A stretch of 64,000 bases of DNA from Planococcus sp. MSAK28401 (GCF_018283455.1 NZ_JAAMTH010000001.1:95001-159000), one strand, 5' to 3'. Counted from the stretch's first letter, positions 12,441 to 20,835 are shown. Program-made: numbers and translations. The notes: generated from the letters alone by a model not told the origin.

Positions 12441-12677
12441 CCAAAACGTTGACGGGAAGAAGTAAGGAAAGCATGCTCCAAAGAGAGGGTCATCACCGGC
12501 TGTAAGTGACCTGTGCCGCTGCATTCCTGAAATGCCTCCCCGAGTGCTGAGTCGAAACGAGTAGACCAGACGTTTGCCTGCGTTAAAGGCTTCGAGAGAA
12601 AAGGACATGTCCTTTTAATCAGAGTGGAACCGCGCGGGAAAGCGTCTCTGTCAAGCAATTGACAGGGGCGCTTTTTA
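12441..12677 (+). promoter_or_regulatory. T-box riboswitch, cysteine-specific, controlling cysE-cysS
   Basis: The 14-base T-box AGAGTGGAACCGCG lies at 12621-12634. The terminator follows: AGCGTCTCTGTCAA (12641-12654) pairs with TTGACAGGGGCGCT (12659-12672), then a T run. Stem I can be traced: the S-turn AGTA at 12461-12464, then AGGAA (12465) pairing with TTCCT (12523-12527), leaving the loop GAAATGCC with TGC at 12532-12534. TGC is a cysteine codon, matching the genes downstream. Uncharged tRNA-Cys is expected to stabilise the antiterminator and turn on cysE-cysS. Confidence 0.93.
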
Positions 12678-12703
12678 TATTGGAACAGAAAGGAGAATGC
12701 CAG

Positions 12704-13378
12704 ATGTGGAAATTATTGAAAGAAGATATTGATGTTATTTTTGAACAAGACCCTGCTGCCCGCAGTTATTTTGAAGTGGTACTGACTTATGCCGGACTGC
12801 ACGCCATCTGGGCCCACCGTTTAGCGCATTTCTTCTTCAAGAAGAAACTGTTTTTTATCGCGCGGGCGATTTCCCAAATCAGCCGCTTTTTCACAGGAAT
12901 TGAAATCCATCCAGGCGCCGTCATCGGCCGTCGGTTGTTTATCGACCATGGCATGGGAGTTGTCGTCGGGGAGACGTGTGAAATCGGCAACGATGTGACG
13001 CTCTATCAAGGCGTCACTCTTGGCGGAACTGGCAAAGAACGCGGCAAGCGCCATCCGACACTCGCAGATAACGTGCTGGTCGCGACAGGCGCAAAAGTGC
13101 TCGGCTCAATTACGGTCGGTGAAAACTCCAAAGTCGGAGCGGGTTCGGTCGTTTTGAAAGACGTGCCCCCGAATTCAACGGTTGTCGGCATTCCAGGAAA
13201 AGTCGTCATCCAGGACGGCGTCAAAGTAAAAAACAGAGACTTGAACCACCAGAACATGCCGGATCCAGTCATGGACAAATGCGATGGCATGGAAATGAAG
13301 ATCGCCGCCTTGCAGCGTGAAGTGGAACAGCTGAAAAGAGAAAACAACCAGCACCAGGAAGAAGGGAAGTTATTATGA
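12704..13378 (+). CDS. cysE: Serine O-acetyltransferase
   Basis: 224 residues. It acetylates serine with acetyl-CoA, the committed step of cysteine synthesis. The C-terminal two thirds show left-handed beta-helix hexapeptide repeats ('[25 protein letters not shown]' region and '[14 protein letters not shown]'), typical of CysE. ATG 12704 has AAGGAGA at good spacing; the longer in-frame TTG at 12659 lies inside the T-box terminator and is rejected. The stop overlaps cysS (ATGA). Confidence 0.96.
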   Translation: MWKLLKEDIDVIFEQDPAARSYFEVVLTYAGLHAIWAHRLAHFFFKKKLFFIARAISQISRFFTGIEIHPGAVIGRRLFIDHGMGVVVGETCEIGNDVTLYQGVTLGGTGKERGKRHPTLADNVLVATGAKVLGSITVGENSKVGAGSVVLKDVPPNSTVVGIPGKVVIQDGVKVKNRDLNHQNMPDPVMDKCDGMEMKIAALQREVEQLKRENNQHQEEGKLL

Positions 13379-14772
13379 GTATCCAGATTTTTAATTCATT
13401 GACGCGCCAAAAAGAAGCGTTCGTGCCGCTTGAAGAAGGCAAAGTGAAAATGTATGTGTGCGGGCCAACCGTCTATAATTACATCCATATCGGAAACGCA
13501 CGCCCGGTCATCGTGTATGACACGGTGCGCCGTTACTTGGAATACCGCGGGTACGACGTGAAATATGTATCAAATTTCACGGATGTCGACGATAAATTGA
13601 TCAAAGCGGCAAATGAACTTGGCGAGGAAGTGCCGGAAATTGCAGAACGCTTTATCACTGCATATTTCGACAACACGAAAGCGCTCGGCTGCGCAGAAGC
13701 GGATGTCCATCCGCGTGTCACCGGCCATATGCCGCAAATCGTTGAGTTTATCGAAGCACTCATCGAAAAAGGCTATGCATATGAATCACAAGGCGATGTT
13801 TATTACCATACGCGTAAATTCGATGGATATGGGAAATTATCCCATCAGTCAGTGGATGAATTGAAGATCGGTGCCCGCATCGAAGCGGGAGATAAAAAGC
13901 AGGATGCGCTGGATTTCGTTTTATGGAAAGCGGCAAAACCTGGCGAAATTTCCTGGGAAAGCCCATGGGGCAAGGGACGCCCCGGCTGGCATATCGAATG
14001 CTCGGTAATGGCAAGAGAACACCTCGGCGATACGATCGACATCCATGCCGGCGGGCAGGATTTGACTTTCCCGCACCACGAAAATGAAATCGCCCAATCG
14101 GAAGCTTATACTGGCAAGCCGTTTGCGCGTTATTGGATGCATAACGGGTATATTAATATTGAAAACGAAAAAATGTCCAAGTCGTTGAATAACTTCGTAC
14201 TGGTCAATGACATTTTAAAAGAACTCGACCCGCAAGTATTGCGCCTGTTCATGCTGTCGGTTCATTATCGCCATCCGATCAATTACTCCAAAGGATTAGT
14301 AGAAGACGCAAAAGCGGGGATGGAGCGGATCCGTACGGCTTATGGCAATGTCAAACACCGCTTGGAGAATTCAGCCGGCCTTGGCGACCATAACGATATT
14401 TGGCTGTCGAAAATTGAAGCGATCAAGCAGGAATTCATCGAAACGATGGACGATGATTTCAACACGGCGAATGCCATTTCGAAGCTGTTCGACCTGTCGA
14501 AACTTGCGAATACGTACCTGCTTGAGAAACAGACGGCTGAACCGGTTCTTCAAACTTTCATTGATGTGTTTGATGAGTTGGCGGGAGTTCTTGGCTTGCC
14601 ATTCGCGCAATCGGAGCTTTTGGATGCGGAGATTGAAGCATTATTGGAAGAGCGCATCGAAGCACGCAAAAACCGCGATTTTGCAAGATCTGATGAAATC
14701 CGCGACCAATTGAAAGAACAGAACATCATTTTGGAAGACACAGCGCAAGGCACGCGCTGGAAGAGGGGCTAA
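13375..14772 (+). CDS. cysS: Cysteinyl-tRNA synthetase
   Basis: 465 residues. Class I synthetase with a HIGH-type motif '[11 protein letters not shown]' near residue 32, zinc-site residues in 'CGPTVYNY' and '[12 protein letters not shown]' plus '[10 protein letters not shown]', and KMSKS 'EKMSKSLNN' near residue 265. It pairs logically with cysE: cysteine synthesis and tRNA-Cys charging share one tRNA-Cys-sensing leader. Starts within the cysE stop codon. Confidence 0.97.
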   Translation: MSIQIFNSLTRQKEAFVPLEEGKVKMYVCGPTVYNYIHIGNARPVIVYDTVRRYLEYRGYDVKYVSNFTDVDDKLIKAANELGEEVPEIAERFITAYFDNTKALGCAEADVHPRVTGHMPQIVEFIEALIEKGYAYESQGDVYYHTRKFDGYGKLSHQSVDELKIGARIEAGDKKQDALDFVLWKAAKPGEISWESPWGKGRPGWHIECSVMAREHLGDTIDIHAGGQDLTFPHHENEIAQSEAYTGKPFARYWMHNGYINIENEKMSKSLNNFVLVNDILKELDPQVLRLFMLSVHYRHPINYSKGLVEDAKAGMERIRTAYGNVKHRLENSAGLGDHNDIWLSKIEAIKQEFIETMDDDFNTANAISKLFDLSKLANTYLLEKQTAEPVLQTFIDVFDELAGVLGLPFAQSELLDAEIEALLEERIEARKNRDFARSDEIRDQLKEQNIILEDTAQGTRWKRG

Positions 14773-14777
14773 TCGGC

Positions 14778-15194
14778 ATGGTATTGAGAAAACAAGACGT
14801 TGACCAATTGAATGCCTTGGCACTCGCTTATATGGGAGACGCCGTTTACGAGACAGCAGTGCGTGCACACTTGCTTCACGCAGGCCGTGTCAAGCCGAAT
14901 ATCCTTCACCGGTCATCGACGGCATTTGTTTCGGCTAAGTCCCAGGCGCTCATTTTGAAGCGCTTTGTCGATGAAGGGGTCCTGACCGAAACAGAACTTG
15001 CCATCATGCGGAGGGGCCGCAATGCAAAATCCGGTTCGGTGCCGAGAAATACCGATGTCCAGACCTATAATTTCAGCACCGCCTTTGAAGCGGTGCTCGG
15101 CTGGTTGTACTTAAAAGAAGAGCAGGAGCGGCTGGATGAATTGATCAATTATGCAATCAGCATCGCCGAAGAGCCGAGAGGAGTGGTCAAATGA
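14778..15194 (+). CDS. mrnC: Mini-ribonuclease III (MrnC)
   Basis: 138 residues, a stand-alone RNase III catalytic domain without the dsRNA-binding domain. The signature 'LNALALAYMGDAVYE' (residues 11-25) includes the catalytic acidic residues. In B. subtilis Mini-III matures the ends of 23S rRNA. It lies 5 bases after cysS and overlaps rlmB, the usual Bacillales arrangement. Confidence 0.95.
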   Translation: MVLRKQDVDQLNALALAYMGDAVYETAVRAHLLHAGRVKPNILHRSSTAFVSAKSQALILKRFVDEGVLTETELAIMRRGRNAKSGSVPRNTDVQTYNFSTAFEAVLGWLYLKEEQERLDELINYAISIAEEPRGVVK

Positions 15195-15940
15195 CAGAGG
15201 AAACGCCTGAAATCATCGGAGGAAAAAATCCGGTGTTAGAAGCATTGCGCGCCAAGCGCGACATCAATAAAATCTGGATCGCGGAAGGCGTCCAGAAAAA
15301 AGGCATTGCAGAACTTCTGCAATTGGCGAAAGAACAGAAAGTGCTGGTGCAGTTCGTCCCGAAAAAGAAAATTGACGGACTGACCGATACGAATCACCAA
15401 GGAATTGCCGCAGCGGTCGCGGCTTACCGCTATGCGGAATTGGAAGAGTTGTTTGCGAAAGCCCAGGACAAGCAAGAAGATCCGTTCTTCCTCATCCTCG
15501 ATGAACTGGAAGACCCACATAATCTAGGATCGATCATGCGCACGGCAGATGCAGTGGGCGCTCACGGCTTGATCATCCCGCAGCGTCGTGCAGTCGGCTT
15601 GACCGGCGTTGTCGCGAAATCATCGACCGGGGCGATTGAACACGTGCCGGTTGTGCGCGTCAATAATCTATCGCAGACTGTCGATGAATTGAAGAAGCGC
15701 GGCGTGTGGATCGCGGGAACGGATGCAAAAGAATCGGCAGACTACCGGCGCATGGATGCGACCTTGCCGCTTGCCGTCATCATCGGCAGTGAAGGCAAAG
15801 GCATGAGCCGCATCTTGCGCGACAAATGCGACTTCCTTTATCAATTGCCGATGGTCGGCCATGTGACATCCTTGAACGCGTCGGTGGCGGCGAGCTTGTT
15901 GATGTATGAAGTCTATCGCAAGCGCCATCCACTAGGGTGA
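15191..15940 (+). CDS. rlmB: RlmB-type 23S rRNA 2'-O-methyltransferase (TrmH family)
   Basis: 249 residues. It has an N-terminal RNA-binding substrate domain and a C-terminal SPOUT methyltransferase domain with the three SpoU motifs: 'NLGSIMRTADAVG' near 115, 'VIIGSEGKGMSR' near 200 and 'LNASVAASLLMYE' near 230. Expected to methylate a 23S rRNA guanosine ribose (Gm2251-type). The ATG overlaps the mrnC stop. Confidence 0.93.
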   Translation: MTEETPEIIGGKNPVLEALRAKRDINKIWIAEGVQKKGIAELLQLAKEQKVLVQFVPKKKIDGLTDTNHQGIAAAVAAYRYAELEELFAKAQDKQEDPFFLILDELEDPHNLGSIMRTADAVGAHGLIIPQRRAVGLTGVVAKSSTGAIEHVPVVRVNNLSQTVDELKKRGVWIAGTDAKESADYRRMDATLPLAVIIGSEGKGMSRILRDKCDFLYQLPMVGHVTSLNASVAASLLMYEVYRKRHPLG

Positions 15941-15944
15941 TGCC

Positions 15945-16454
15945 ATGAATATTCTGCTGGTGGATGGCTATAACATCATTGGCGATTGGGAAGAACTGAA
16001 AGCGCTGAAGAAAGAACGCTTGGCGGATGCACGCGACCGGCTCATCGAACGGATGGCCGAATACCAAGGATTCAAAGGATGGCGGGTCATTGTAGTGTTC
16101 GATGCCCACCTGGTGCCGGGCATCGAAGCGAAAAATTTGCACAGTGAAGTGGAAGTCATTTTCACCCGTTCCAGCGAGACAGCCGATGAACGAATTGAAA
16201 AACTGGCGATCAGCCTGAATAGCCGGCGCGACCAAATTTACGTCGCCACATCCGATTCCACCGAGCAATGGGTAATTTTTGCTAAAGGGGCTTTGCGCAT
16301 CTCTGCGCGTGAATTGGAAATCGAGATGGAGGAAATTGACAAGCGCATCGCCAAGAAAGTGCGTGAGATCCAAGAGCAGCGCTCCATCTCCAAGATTCCG
16401 CTTGAAGGAGAAGTGGCAGAAATTTTCGAAAAATGGCGAAGAGGCCTTAAATGA
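15945..16454 (+). CDS. rae1: Rae1 (YacP), ribosome-associated mRNA endonuclease, NYN/PIN fold
   Basis: 169 residues, matching B. subtilis Rae1 in length and sequence pattern. The N-terminal 'ILLVDGYNIIG' and central 'VVFDAHLVPG' and 'TADERIEKLA' carry the acidic active-site residues of the NYN nuclease fold. Rae1 cleaves mRNA in the ribosomal A site in a translation-dependent manner. The cysE operon probably ends here, because a new promoter begins 5 bases downstream. Confidence 0.93.
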   Translation: MNILLVDGYNIIGDWEELKALKKERLADARDRLIERMAEYQGFKGWRVIVVFDAHLVPGIEAKNLHSEVEVIFTRSSETADERIEKLAISLNSRRDQIYVATSDSTEQWVIFAKGALRISARELEIEMEEIDKRIAKKVREIQEQRSISKIPLEGEVAEIFEKWRRGLK

Positions 16455-16458
16455 ACTG

Positions 16459-16488
16459 TTGACGCTCAATTTTTTCTTCCTGTATACT
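16459..16488 (+). promoter_or_regulatory. sigH promoter
   Basis: TTGACG (16459-16464), an 18-base spacer and TATACT (16483-16488), 38 bases before the sigH start. Sigma-A type. Confidence 0.75.
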
Positions 16489-16525
16489 GGAAATATCGAG
16501 GCTCACCCAATCGGAGGGATCACCC

Positions 16526-17176
16526 GTGGAAAATTTTGAGCAAGTTCGCAACCGTAACTTTAGTGAATTGGCAGATGAAGAACTTGTCGGTCTGGTCCAT
16601 AGCGGCAACACGGAAGCCTTGGATTTTCTCATCACCAAGTTCCGTCCGTTTGTGCGGATGAAAGCCCGTTCCTATTTTCTCATCGGCGCAGATAAAGAAG
16701 ACATCATCCAGGAAGGAATGATCGGCTTGTACAAAGCCATCCGTGACTTCAGGAGTGATAAACTTTCTTCATTCCGCGCATTTGCGGAGCTATGCATTGT
16801 CCGCCAGATCATCACGGCGATCAAGACAGCCACTCGCCAGAAGCATATCCCGCTGAATTCCTATGTCTCTCTCGACAAGCCGATTTATGACGAAGAGTCG
16901 GACCGGACATTGATGGATGTGCTCGCTGGAAGTGGCGCGGACGATCCGGAAGAGCTGATGATCCATAACGAAGAATTCCGTTATATGGAAGGCAAGATGG
17001 ACGAAGTGCTGAGTGAACTGGAACGGGAAGTGTTGACGCTATATCTCGATGGGCAGTCTTATCAGGAAATCTCTGAAAAGCTGGAACGGCATGTAAAATC
17101 GATCGACAATGCTTTGCAGCGGGTCAAGCGGAAACTTGAGCGGCATCTGCAAGCGAGTGAAAGCCGGTCCTCGTAA
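16526..17176 (+). CDS. sigH: RNA polymerase sigma factor SigH (Sigma-H)
   Basis: 216 residues of the sigma-70 family with regions 2 and 4: 'DKEDIIQEGMIGLYKAIRDF' (region 2) and a C-terminal helix-turn-helix around 'LDGQSYQEISEKLERHVKSI' (region 4). In Bacillus it directs transition-phase, competence and early sporulation genes; a Planococcus-like host may not sporulate, so the regulon here is uncertain. GTG start with CGGAGGGA at good spacing. Confidence 0.94.
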   Translation: MENFEQVRNRNFSELADEELVGLVHSGNTEALDFLITKFRPFVRMKARSYFLIGADKEDIIQEGMIGLYKAIRDFRSDKLSSFRAFAELCIVRQIITAIKTATRQKHIPLNSYVSLDKPIYDEESDRTLMDVLAGSGADDPEELMIHNEEFRYMEGKMDEVLSELEREVLTLYLDGQSYQEISEKLERHVKSIDNALQRVKRKLERHLQASESRSS

Positions 17177-17182
17177 GTACTA

Positions 17183-17209
17183 TTGACAGCAAGTTTTTAT
17201 GATGATACT
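17183..17209 (+). promoter_or_regulatory. Possible promoter of rpmG-secE-nusG
   Basis: A consensus -35 TTGACA (17183-17188) is followed by GATACT (17204-17209) at a short 15-base spacer. Plausible but sub-optimal geometry. Confidence 0.4.
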
Positions 17210-17245
17210 CTTGAAAAAGCTGTAAAATAGAGCAAGGTGAGAATA

Positions 17246-17392
17246 ATGGCTAAAAAAATCGTGTTGAGCTGCTCGAAATGTGCTTCCCGCAATTATGCGG
17301 TACCTGCGAAAGCGGATTCAAGCACACGTTTGGAACTCAAAAAATTCTGTGCTCACTGCAACGAGCATACCGTGCATAAACAAACGAAATAG
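17246..17392 (+). CDS. rpmG: 50S ribosomal protein L33
   Basis: 48 residues. The zinc-ribbon form: C9xxC12 and C35xxC38 (SCSKC and CAHC). The sequence MAKKIVLSCSKCASRNY is typical of the L33 encoded upstream of secE in Bacillales (RpmGB). A weak Shine-Dalgarno AAGGTGAG precedes ATG 17246. Confidence 0.95.
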   Translation: MAKKIVLSCSKCASRNYAVPAKADSSTRLELKKFCAHCNEHTVHKQTK

Positions 17393-17451
17393 TATTGCTT
17401 TGAATGCCGGACGATATAGAGTGACTTTGAAATTCGGAGGTTTTTACGATA

Positions 17452-17637
17452 ATGGGTAACATTGGCGATTTCTTTAAAAATGTCGTTTCGGAAATGAGAA
17501 AAGTCAGCTGGCCAAAACGCAAGGAATTGACGCGCTATACAATCGTCGTCCTGTCAACGGTCATTTTCATGGCTCTTTTCTTCGCATTGATCGATACCGG
17601 CATATCGGAATTATTCCGTTGGTTCCTGGCACTGTAA
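17452..17637 (+). CDS. secE: SecE, preprotein translocase subunit
   Basis: 61 residues, the short Gram-positive SecE. An amphipathic N-terminal helix with 'SEMRKVSWPKRKEL' precedes one transmembrane helix (about residues 30-55). SecE clamps SecY in the membrane translocon. Good GGAGG before the ATG. Followed by a terminator-like hairpin and nusG. Confidence 0.96.
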   Translation: MGNIGDFFKNVVSEMRKVSWPKRKELTRYTIVVLSTVIFMALFFALIDTGISELFRWFLAL

Positions 17638-17663
17638 CACAGTCATAAGAATAACGAAAAATA

Positions 17664-17691
17664 GCCCGTCATTCCATGGAGCGGGTTTTTT
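17664..17691 (+). terminator. Weak terminator-like hairpin between secE and nusG
   Basis: CCCG (17665-17668) pairs with CGGG (17682-17685), and the palindrome TCCATGGA sits inside, followed by TTTTTTC. The stem is short and interrupted, so read-through into nusG is likely. Confidence 0.4.
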
Positions 17692-17702
17692 CATTTGTAA
17701 AA

Positions 17703-17736
17703 AAGGAGGGATGGACGCTTAGTCCGCTCGAATATG
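17703..17736 (+). promoter_or_regulatory. Displaced Shine-Dalgarno with intervening hairpin before nusG
   Basis: The only Shine-Dalgarno, AAGGAGG at 17703-17709, is 24 bases from the nusG ATG at 17734. Between them GGAC (17713-17716) can pair with GTCC (17722-17725), which would shorten the effective spacing to about 11. The Shine-Dalgarno is also directly followed by a three-codon frame ATG GAC GCT TAG (17711-17722). No other in-frame start exists for nusG in this stretch. Confidence 0.6.
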
Positions 17737-18267
17737 GAGAAAAATTGGTATGTAGTCCATACGTATTCCGGTTACGAAAACAAGGTGAAAGCGAACCTGG
17801 AAAAGCGCGTAGAAACAATGGGGATGGAAGATTTGATCTTCCGCGTCATCATCCCTGAAGAACAGGAAACAGATTTCAAAGACGGCAAAAAACGCACAGT
17901 GATGCGCAAAACCTTCCCAGGTTACGTGTTAGTCGAATTGGTCATGACGGATGAGTCCTGGTATGTCGTCCGCAATACGCCGGGTGTGACCGGCTTTATC
18001 GGTTCGTCAGGCGGGGGAGCGAAACCGACACCGCTTCTTGAAGAAGAAGTTGATTTCATCCTCAAGCAGATGGGCATGACCGAACGCAAAGTGGATATCG
18101 ATTTTGCAGTCGCGGATACAGTCGAAGTCATGGAAGGGCCATTCGCCAACTTCCAAGGTAAAGTCGAAGAAATCGACGATACCAAAGGCAAAGTCAAAGT
18201 GTCGATCGACATTTTCGGGCGCGAAACGAAAATGGAACTCGATTTCGAGCAGGTCCAAAAAGTATAA
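17734..18267 (+). CDS. nusG: NusG, transcription elongation factor
   Basis: 177 residues. N-terminal NGN domain ('MEKNWYVVHTYSGYENKVK' to about 115) and C-terminal KOW domain ('GPFANFQGKVEEID' near 130). It binds RNA polymerase and influences pausing and coupling with translation or Rho. The ATG is fixed by family N-terminal identity, yet it lacks a nearby Shine-Dalgarno (see the element at 17703). Confidence 0.96.
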   Translation: MEKNWYVVHTYSGYENKVKANLEKRVETMGMEDLIFRVIIPEEQETDFKDGKKRTVMRKTFPGYVLVELVMTDESWYVVRNTPGVTGFIGSSGGGAKPTPLLEEEVDFILKQMGMTERKVDIDFAVADTVEVMEGPFANFQGKVEEIDDTKGKVKVSIDIFGRETKMELDFEQVQKV

Positions 18268-18276
18268 CAAGGCCCC

Positions 18277-18305
18277 TTGCTATTTTTTTGCAATGGTGGT
18301 ATCAT
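18277..18305 (+). promoter_or_regulatory. Putative rplK promoter overlapping a weak terminator
   Basis: TTGCTA (18277-18282), a 17-base spacer and TATCAT (18300-18305). The -35 lies within a small hairpin CAAG / CTTG (18268-18279) whose T run (18283-18289) would weakly terminate nusG transcription. Both calls are tentative. Confidence 0.4.
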
Positions 18306-18383
18306 TTCATAGGTCAGACTGCCAAAGGGCAGCATCTGTACAAACCAATTAATTCTATCAACGAAAATCAAGTTGACGGACAG

Positions 18384-18420
18384 ATATGAGTGGGAGGGGC
18401 AACCCTATTACCACATCACG
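18384..18420 (+). promoter_or_regulatory. Putative ribosomal protein L1 binding site in the rplK leader
   Basis: TGAGTGG (18387-18393) pairs with CCACATCA (18411-18418), and AGGG (18395-18398) pairs with CCCT (18403-18406) closing a GCAA tetraloop. The two helices are separated by an asymmetric loop (G against ATTA). This arrangement, GTGG-GAGG against TATTA-CCAC, mimics the L1 site of 23S rRNA and is the known target of L1 autoregulation in L11-L1 operons. It ends 8 bases before the rplK Shine-Dalgarno. Confidence 0.6.
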
Positions 18421-18440
18421 GACTTAAGGAGGTGTGTTTC

Positions 18441-18866
18441 GTGGCTAAAAAAGTAGTTAAAGTCGTAAAATTGCAGATCCCTGCAGCAAAAGCTAACCCA
18501 GCGCCGCCAGTAGGACCAGCACTAGGTCAAGCAGGCGTCAACATCATGGGCTTCTGTAAAGAATTTAACGCGCGTACTGCTGAACAAGCAGGACTTATTA
18601 TTCCGGTTGAGATTTCGGTATTTGAAGACCGTTCATTTACTTTCATTACGAAAACTCCGCCAGCTGCAGTTCTATTGAAGAAAGCAGCGGGTATTGAATC
18701 AGGTTCAGGCGAACCGAACCGCAATAAAGTAGCGACTGTGAAACGCGACCAAGTTCGCGAAATCGCAGAAACTAAAATGCCAGATCTAAATGCCGCTTCA
18801 GTTGAAGCTGCAATGTTGATGGTTGAAGGTACTGCTCGCAGCATGGGCATTACAATCGAAGACTAA
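18441..18866 (+). CDS. rplK: 50S ribosomal protein L11
   Basis: 141 residues, family length. N-terminal domain '[20 protein letters not shown]' binds release factors and thiopeptides; the C-terminal domain binds 23S helices 43/44. GTG 18441 has a strong AAGGAGGTG; the upstream in-frame codons are within the leader. First gene of rplK-rplA. Confidence 0.97.
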   Translation: MAKKVVKVVKLQIPAAKANPAPPVGPALGQAGVNIMGFCKEFNARTAEQAGLIIPVEISVFEDRSFTFITKTPPAAVLLKKAAGIESGSGEPNRNKVATVKRDQVREIAETKMPDLNAASVEAAMLMVEGTARSMGITIED

Positions 18867-18888
18867 TTTCAAGAAGTTGTTTTTGGAT

Positions 18889-18953
18889 GGGTTGCGCAGT
18901 TCAACGCGAACAGCGCAGCCCTTAATCGTGGGAGGTTCAATCCGTTAGACCAC
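18889..18953 (+). promoter_or_regulatory. Structured rplK-rplA intercistronic region with second L1-like element
   Basis: A 9-bp hairpin GGGTTGCGC (18889-18897) / GCGCAGCCC (18913-18921) with a nested GTTC/GAAC has no T tail, so it is not an intrinsic terminator. It is followed by GTGGGAGG (18928-18935) and GTTAGACCAC (18944-18953), in which GTGG pairs with CCAC, echoing the rplK leader element. This ends 3 bases before the rplA Shine-Dalgarno, where binding would block initiation. The inner helix is only about 2 bp, so the L1-site call is tentative. Confidence 0.45.
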
Positions 18954-18972
18954 AACAAGGAGGACGTTTAAA

Positions 18973-19671
18973 ATGGCTAAAACAGGCAAAAAGCTGCAAG
19001 AAGCAGCAAAACTGATCGACCGTTCTAAGCTCTACGAAGCGAAAGAAGCGATTGAACTTGCGAAAAAAGCAAGCACAGTCAACTTCGACGCTACTGTAGA
19101 AGTCGCTTTCCGTCTAGGAATCGACACGCGTAAAAACGACCAGCAAATCCGTGGGGCAGTCGTGCTTCCAAACGGTACTGGTAAAACTCAAAGCGTTTTG
19201 GTTTTCGCTAAAGGCGACAAACTAAAAGAAGCTCAAGAAGCAGGAGCTGACTACGTTGGCGATGCTGAGTACATCCAAAAAATCCAACAAGGCTGGTTCG
19301 AATTCGACGTTATCGTCGCTACTCCGGACATGATGGGCGAAGTTGGTAAACTTGGACGCGTTCTTGGACCAAAAGGCTTGATGCCGAACCCGAAAACAGG
19401 AACTGTTACATTTGATGTAGCGAAAGCTGTTCAGGAAATCAAAGCTGGTAAAGTGGAATACCGTGCAGAAAAATCAGGTATCATTCACGCGCCAATCGGC
19501 AAAGTGTCTTTCGAAGACGACAAGCTTACCGAGAACTTACAAGCAATCTATGACGTGATCTTGAAAGCTAAGCCATCTGCTGCTAAAGGCACGTACATGA
19601 AATCACTAAACGTAACGACTACTATGGGACCTGCTGTCAAAGTAGACCCTGCAAAAGTAGTAGTTAAATAA
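18973..19671 (+). CDS. rplA: 50S ribosomal protein L1
   Basis: 232 residues. Binds the mobile L1 stalk of 23S rRNA and is the likely translational repressor of its own operon. The conserved '[18 protein letters not shown]' signature lies near residue 130. AAGGAGGA is correctly spaced before ATG 18973. Confidence 0.98.
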   Translation: MAKTGKKLQEAAKLIDRSKLYEAKEAIELAKKASTVNFDATVEVAFRLGIDTRKNDQQIRGAVVLPNGTGKTQSVLVFAKGDKLKEAQEAGADYVGDAEYIQKIQQGWFEFDVIVATPDMMGEVGKLGRVLGPKGLMPNPKTGTVTFDVAKAVQEIKAGKVEYRAEKSGIIHAPIGKVSFEDDKLTENLQAIYDVILKAKPSAAKGTYMKSLNVTTTMGPAVKVDPAKVVVK

Positions 19672-19675
19672 AATA

Positions 19676-19704
19676 TTGACATTCTTTCGCAGCTTCGTTA
19701 TACT
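19676..19704 (+). promoter_or_regulatory. rplJ-rplL promoter
   Basis: TTGACA (19676-19681), exactly 17 bases, TATACT (19699-19704). It begins 5 bases after the rplA stop and drives the L10 leader. Confidence 0.9.
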
Positions 19705-19709
19705 GGCGA

Positions 19710-19855
19710 AGTTGTGAAATAACCATTTGTACCGCAGACAGTAGGGGCGGCTTGCCGCTTAATGAATCCCTGCCGAGGACATGATGAATTCAGATTCCAT
19801 CTTAATTGATGCTGATTTTATGCCTCTGTGTCTGCACTGGACCAGAGGCTTTTCT
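19710..19855 (+). promoter_or_regulatory. Ribosomal protein L10 leader with attenuator
   Basis: The roughly 145-base leader upstream of rplJ has the order and features of the L10 leader family: a structured 5' part, a conserved region around GCCGAGGACATGATG (about 19772-19786), then an intrinsic terminator with GCCTCTG (19822-19828) pairing CAGAGGC (19843-19849) and a TTTTCTT tail. Binding of the L10(L12)4 complex is expected to favour termination. Family assignment is by position and pattern. Confidence 0.8.
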
Positions 19856-19899
19856 TATGGACGGACGGTATGAATGACAAATCTATAGGAGGTGCCCAC

Positions 19900-20400
19900 A
19901 TGAGCAAAGCAATTGAAACGAAAAAAGTTGTTGTGCAAACAATCGCTGATAAGTTCGACGCTGCTGCATCGGTTGTCGTTGTTGATTACCGCGGTTTGAA
20001 CGTTGCCCAACTTACAGAACTTCGTAAACAGCTTCGTGAGGAAGGCATCGAGTTTAAAGTTTACAAAAACTCCATGACTCGCCGCGCGACAGAAGTTCAC
20101 GGCCTAGAAGCGATCAACGAACACTTCACAGGACCGAACGCTATCGCATTCTCGAACGAAGACGTCGTTGCTCCAGCGCGAATCATCAACGATTTCGCAA
20201 AAGGCAACGAAGCACTAGAAATCAAAGCCGGTATCATCGAAGGCAATGTTGCATCTGCAGATGAAATGAAAGCTCTTGCTGAACTTCCATCACGCGATGG
20301 CCTATTGTCTATGCTACTCAGCGTACTACAAGCTCCAGTCCGCAACTTCGCTGCTACAACAAAAGCAGTTGCAGACCAAAAAGAAGAACAGGGCGCTTAA
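19900..20400 (+). CDS. rplJ: 50S ribosomal protein L10
   Basis: 166 residues, usual length. Forms the base of the L12 stalk; '[22 protein letters not shown]' near residue 25 is the conserved rRNA-binding part and the C-terminal helix binds L12 dimers. ATG 19900 has AGGAGGTG. An upstream extension to 19828 would run through the attenuator and is rejected. Confidence 0.97.
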   Translation: MSKAIETKKVVVQTIADKFDAAASVVVVDYRGLNVAQLTELRKQLREEGIEFKVYKNSMTRRATEVHGLEAINEHFTGPNAIAFSNEDVVAPARIINDFAKGNEALEIKAGIIEGNVASADEMKALAELPSRDGLLSMLLSVLQAPVRNFAATTKAVADQKEEQGA

Positions 20401-20454
20401 TCTCTTAGCATCCTGAGCACCACAAAAAATTACCTATCATAGGAGGAAATTATA

Positions 20455-20814
20455 ATGACACAAGAACAAATTCTAGACGCAATCAAAGAAATGACAATTC
20501 TTCAACTAAACGACCTAGTTAAAGCAATCGAAGACGAGTTCGGCGTAACTGCTGCTGCTCCAGTTGCTGCAGCTGCTGCTGGTGGCGCTGCTGAAGAAGA
20601 GCAAACTGAGTTCGACGTAATCCTTAACTCTGCTGGCGACCAAAAAATCAAAGTCATCAAAGTTGTTCGCGAAGTTACAGGTCTTGGCCTGAAAGAAGCG
20701 AAAGGTCTTGTTGACGAAGCTCCTAAAGCTCTTAAAGAAGGCGCTACTAAAGAAGAAGCTGAAGAAATCAAAGCTAAACTTGAAGAAGTTGGCGCTTCTG
20801 TAGAAGTTAAATAA
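20455..20814 (+). CDS. rplL: 50S ribosomal protein L7/L12
   Basis: 119 residues. N-terminal dimerisation helices, an Ala/Gly-rich hinge ('[17 protein letters not shown]', residues 33-49) and a C-terminal factor-binding domain with '[21 protein letters not shown]'. Stimulates GTPases such as EF-G and EF-Tu encoded downstream. Strong AGGAGG before the ATG; followed by a terminator. Confidence 0.98.
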   Translation: MTQEQILDAIKEMTILQLNDLVKAIEDEFGVTAAAPVAAAAAGGAAEEEQTEFDVILNSAGDQKIKVIKVVREVTGLGLKEAKGLVDEAPKALKEGATKEEAEEIKAKLEEVGASVEVK

Positions 20815-20835
20815 TTCACCTATATTATAAGAAAG

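Noticed and set aside
12659-12703. In-frame N-terminal extension of cysE from TTG 12659
   Set aside because: The extension would begin inside the T-box terminator stem and lacks a Shine-Dalgarno; ATG 12704 fits the family.
15780-16469. 229-codon open frame on the minus strand
   Set aside because: Antisense to rlmB and rae1, which are clearly conserved; no Shine-Dalgarno or recognisable protein.
17711-17722. Three-codon frame ATG GAC GCT TAG after the nusG Shine-Dalgarno
   Set aside because: Not listed as a gene because it is too short to support as one; kept as part of the nusG initiation finding.
19828-19899. In-frame N-terminal extension of rplJ
   Set aside because: It would run through the L10 leader terminator; ATG 19900 has a strong Shine-Dalgarno and family length.
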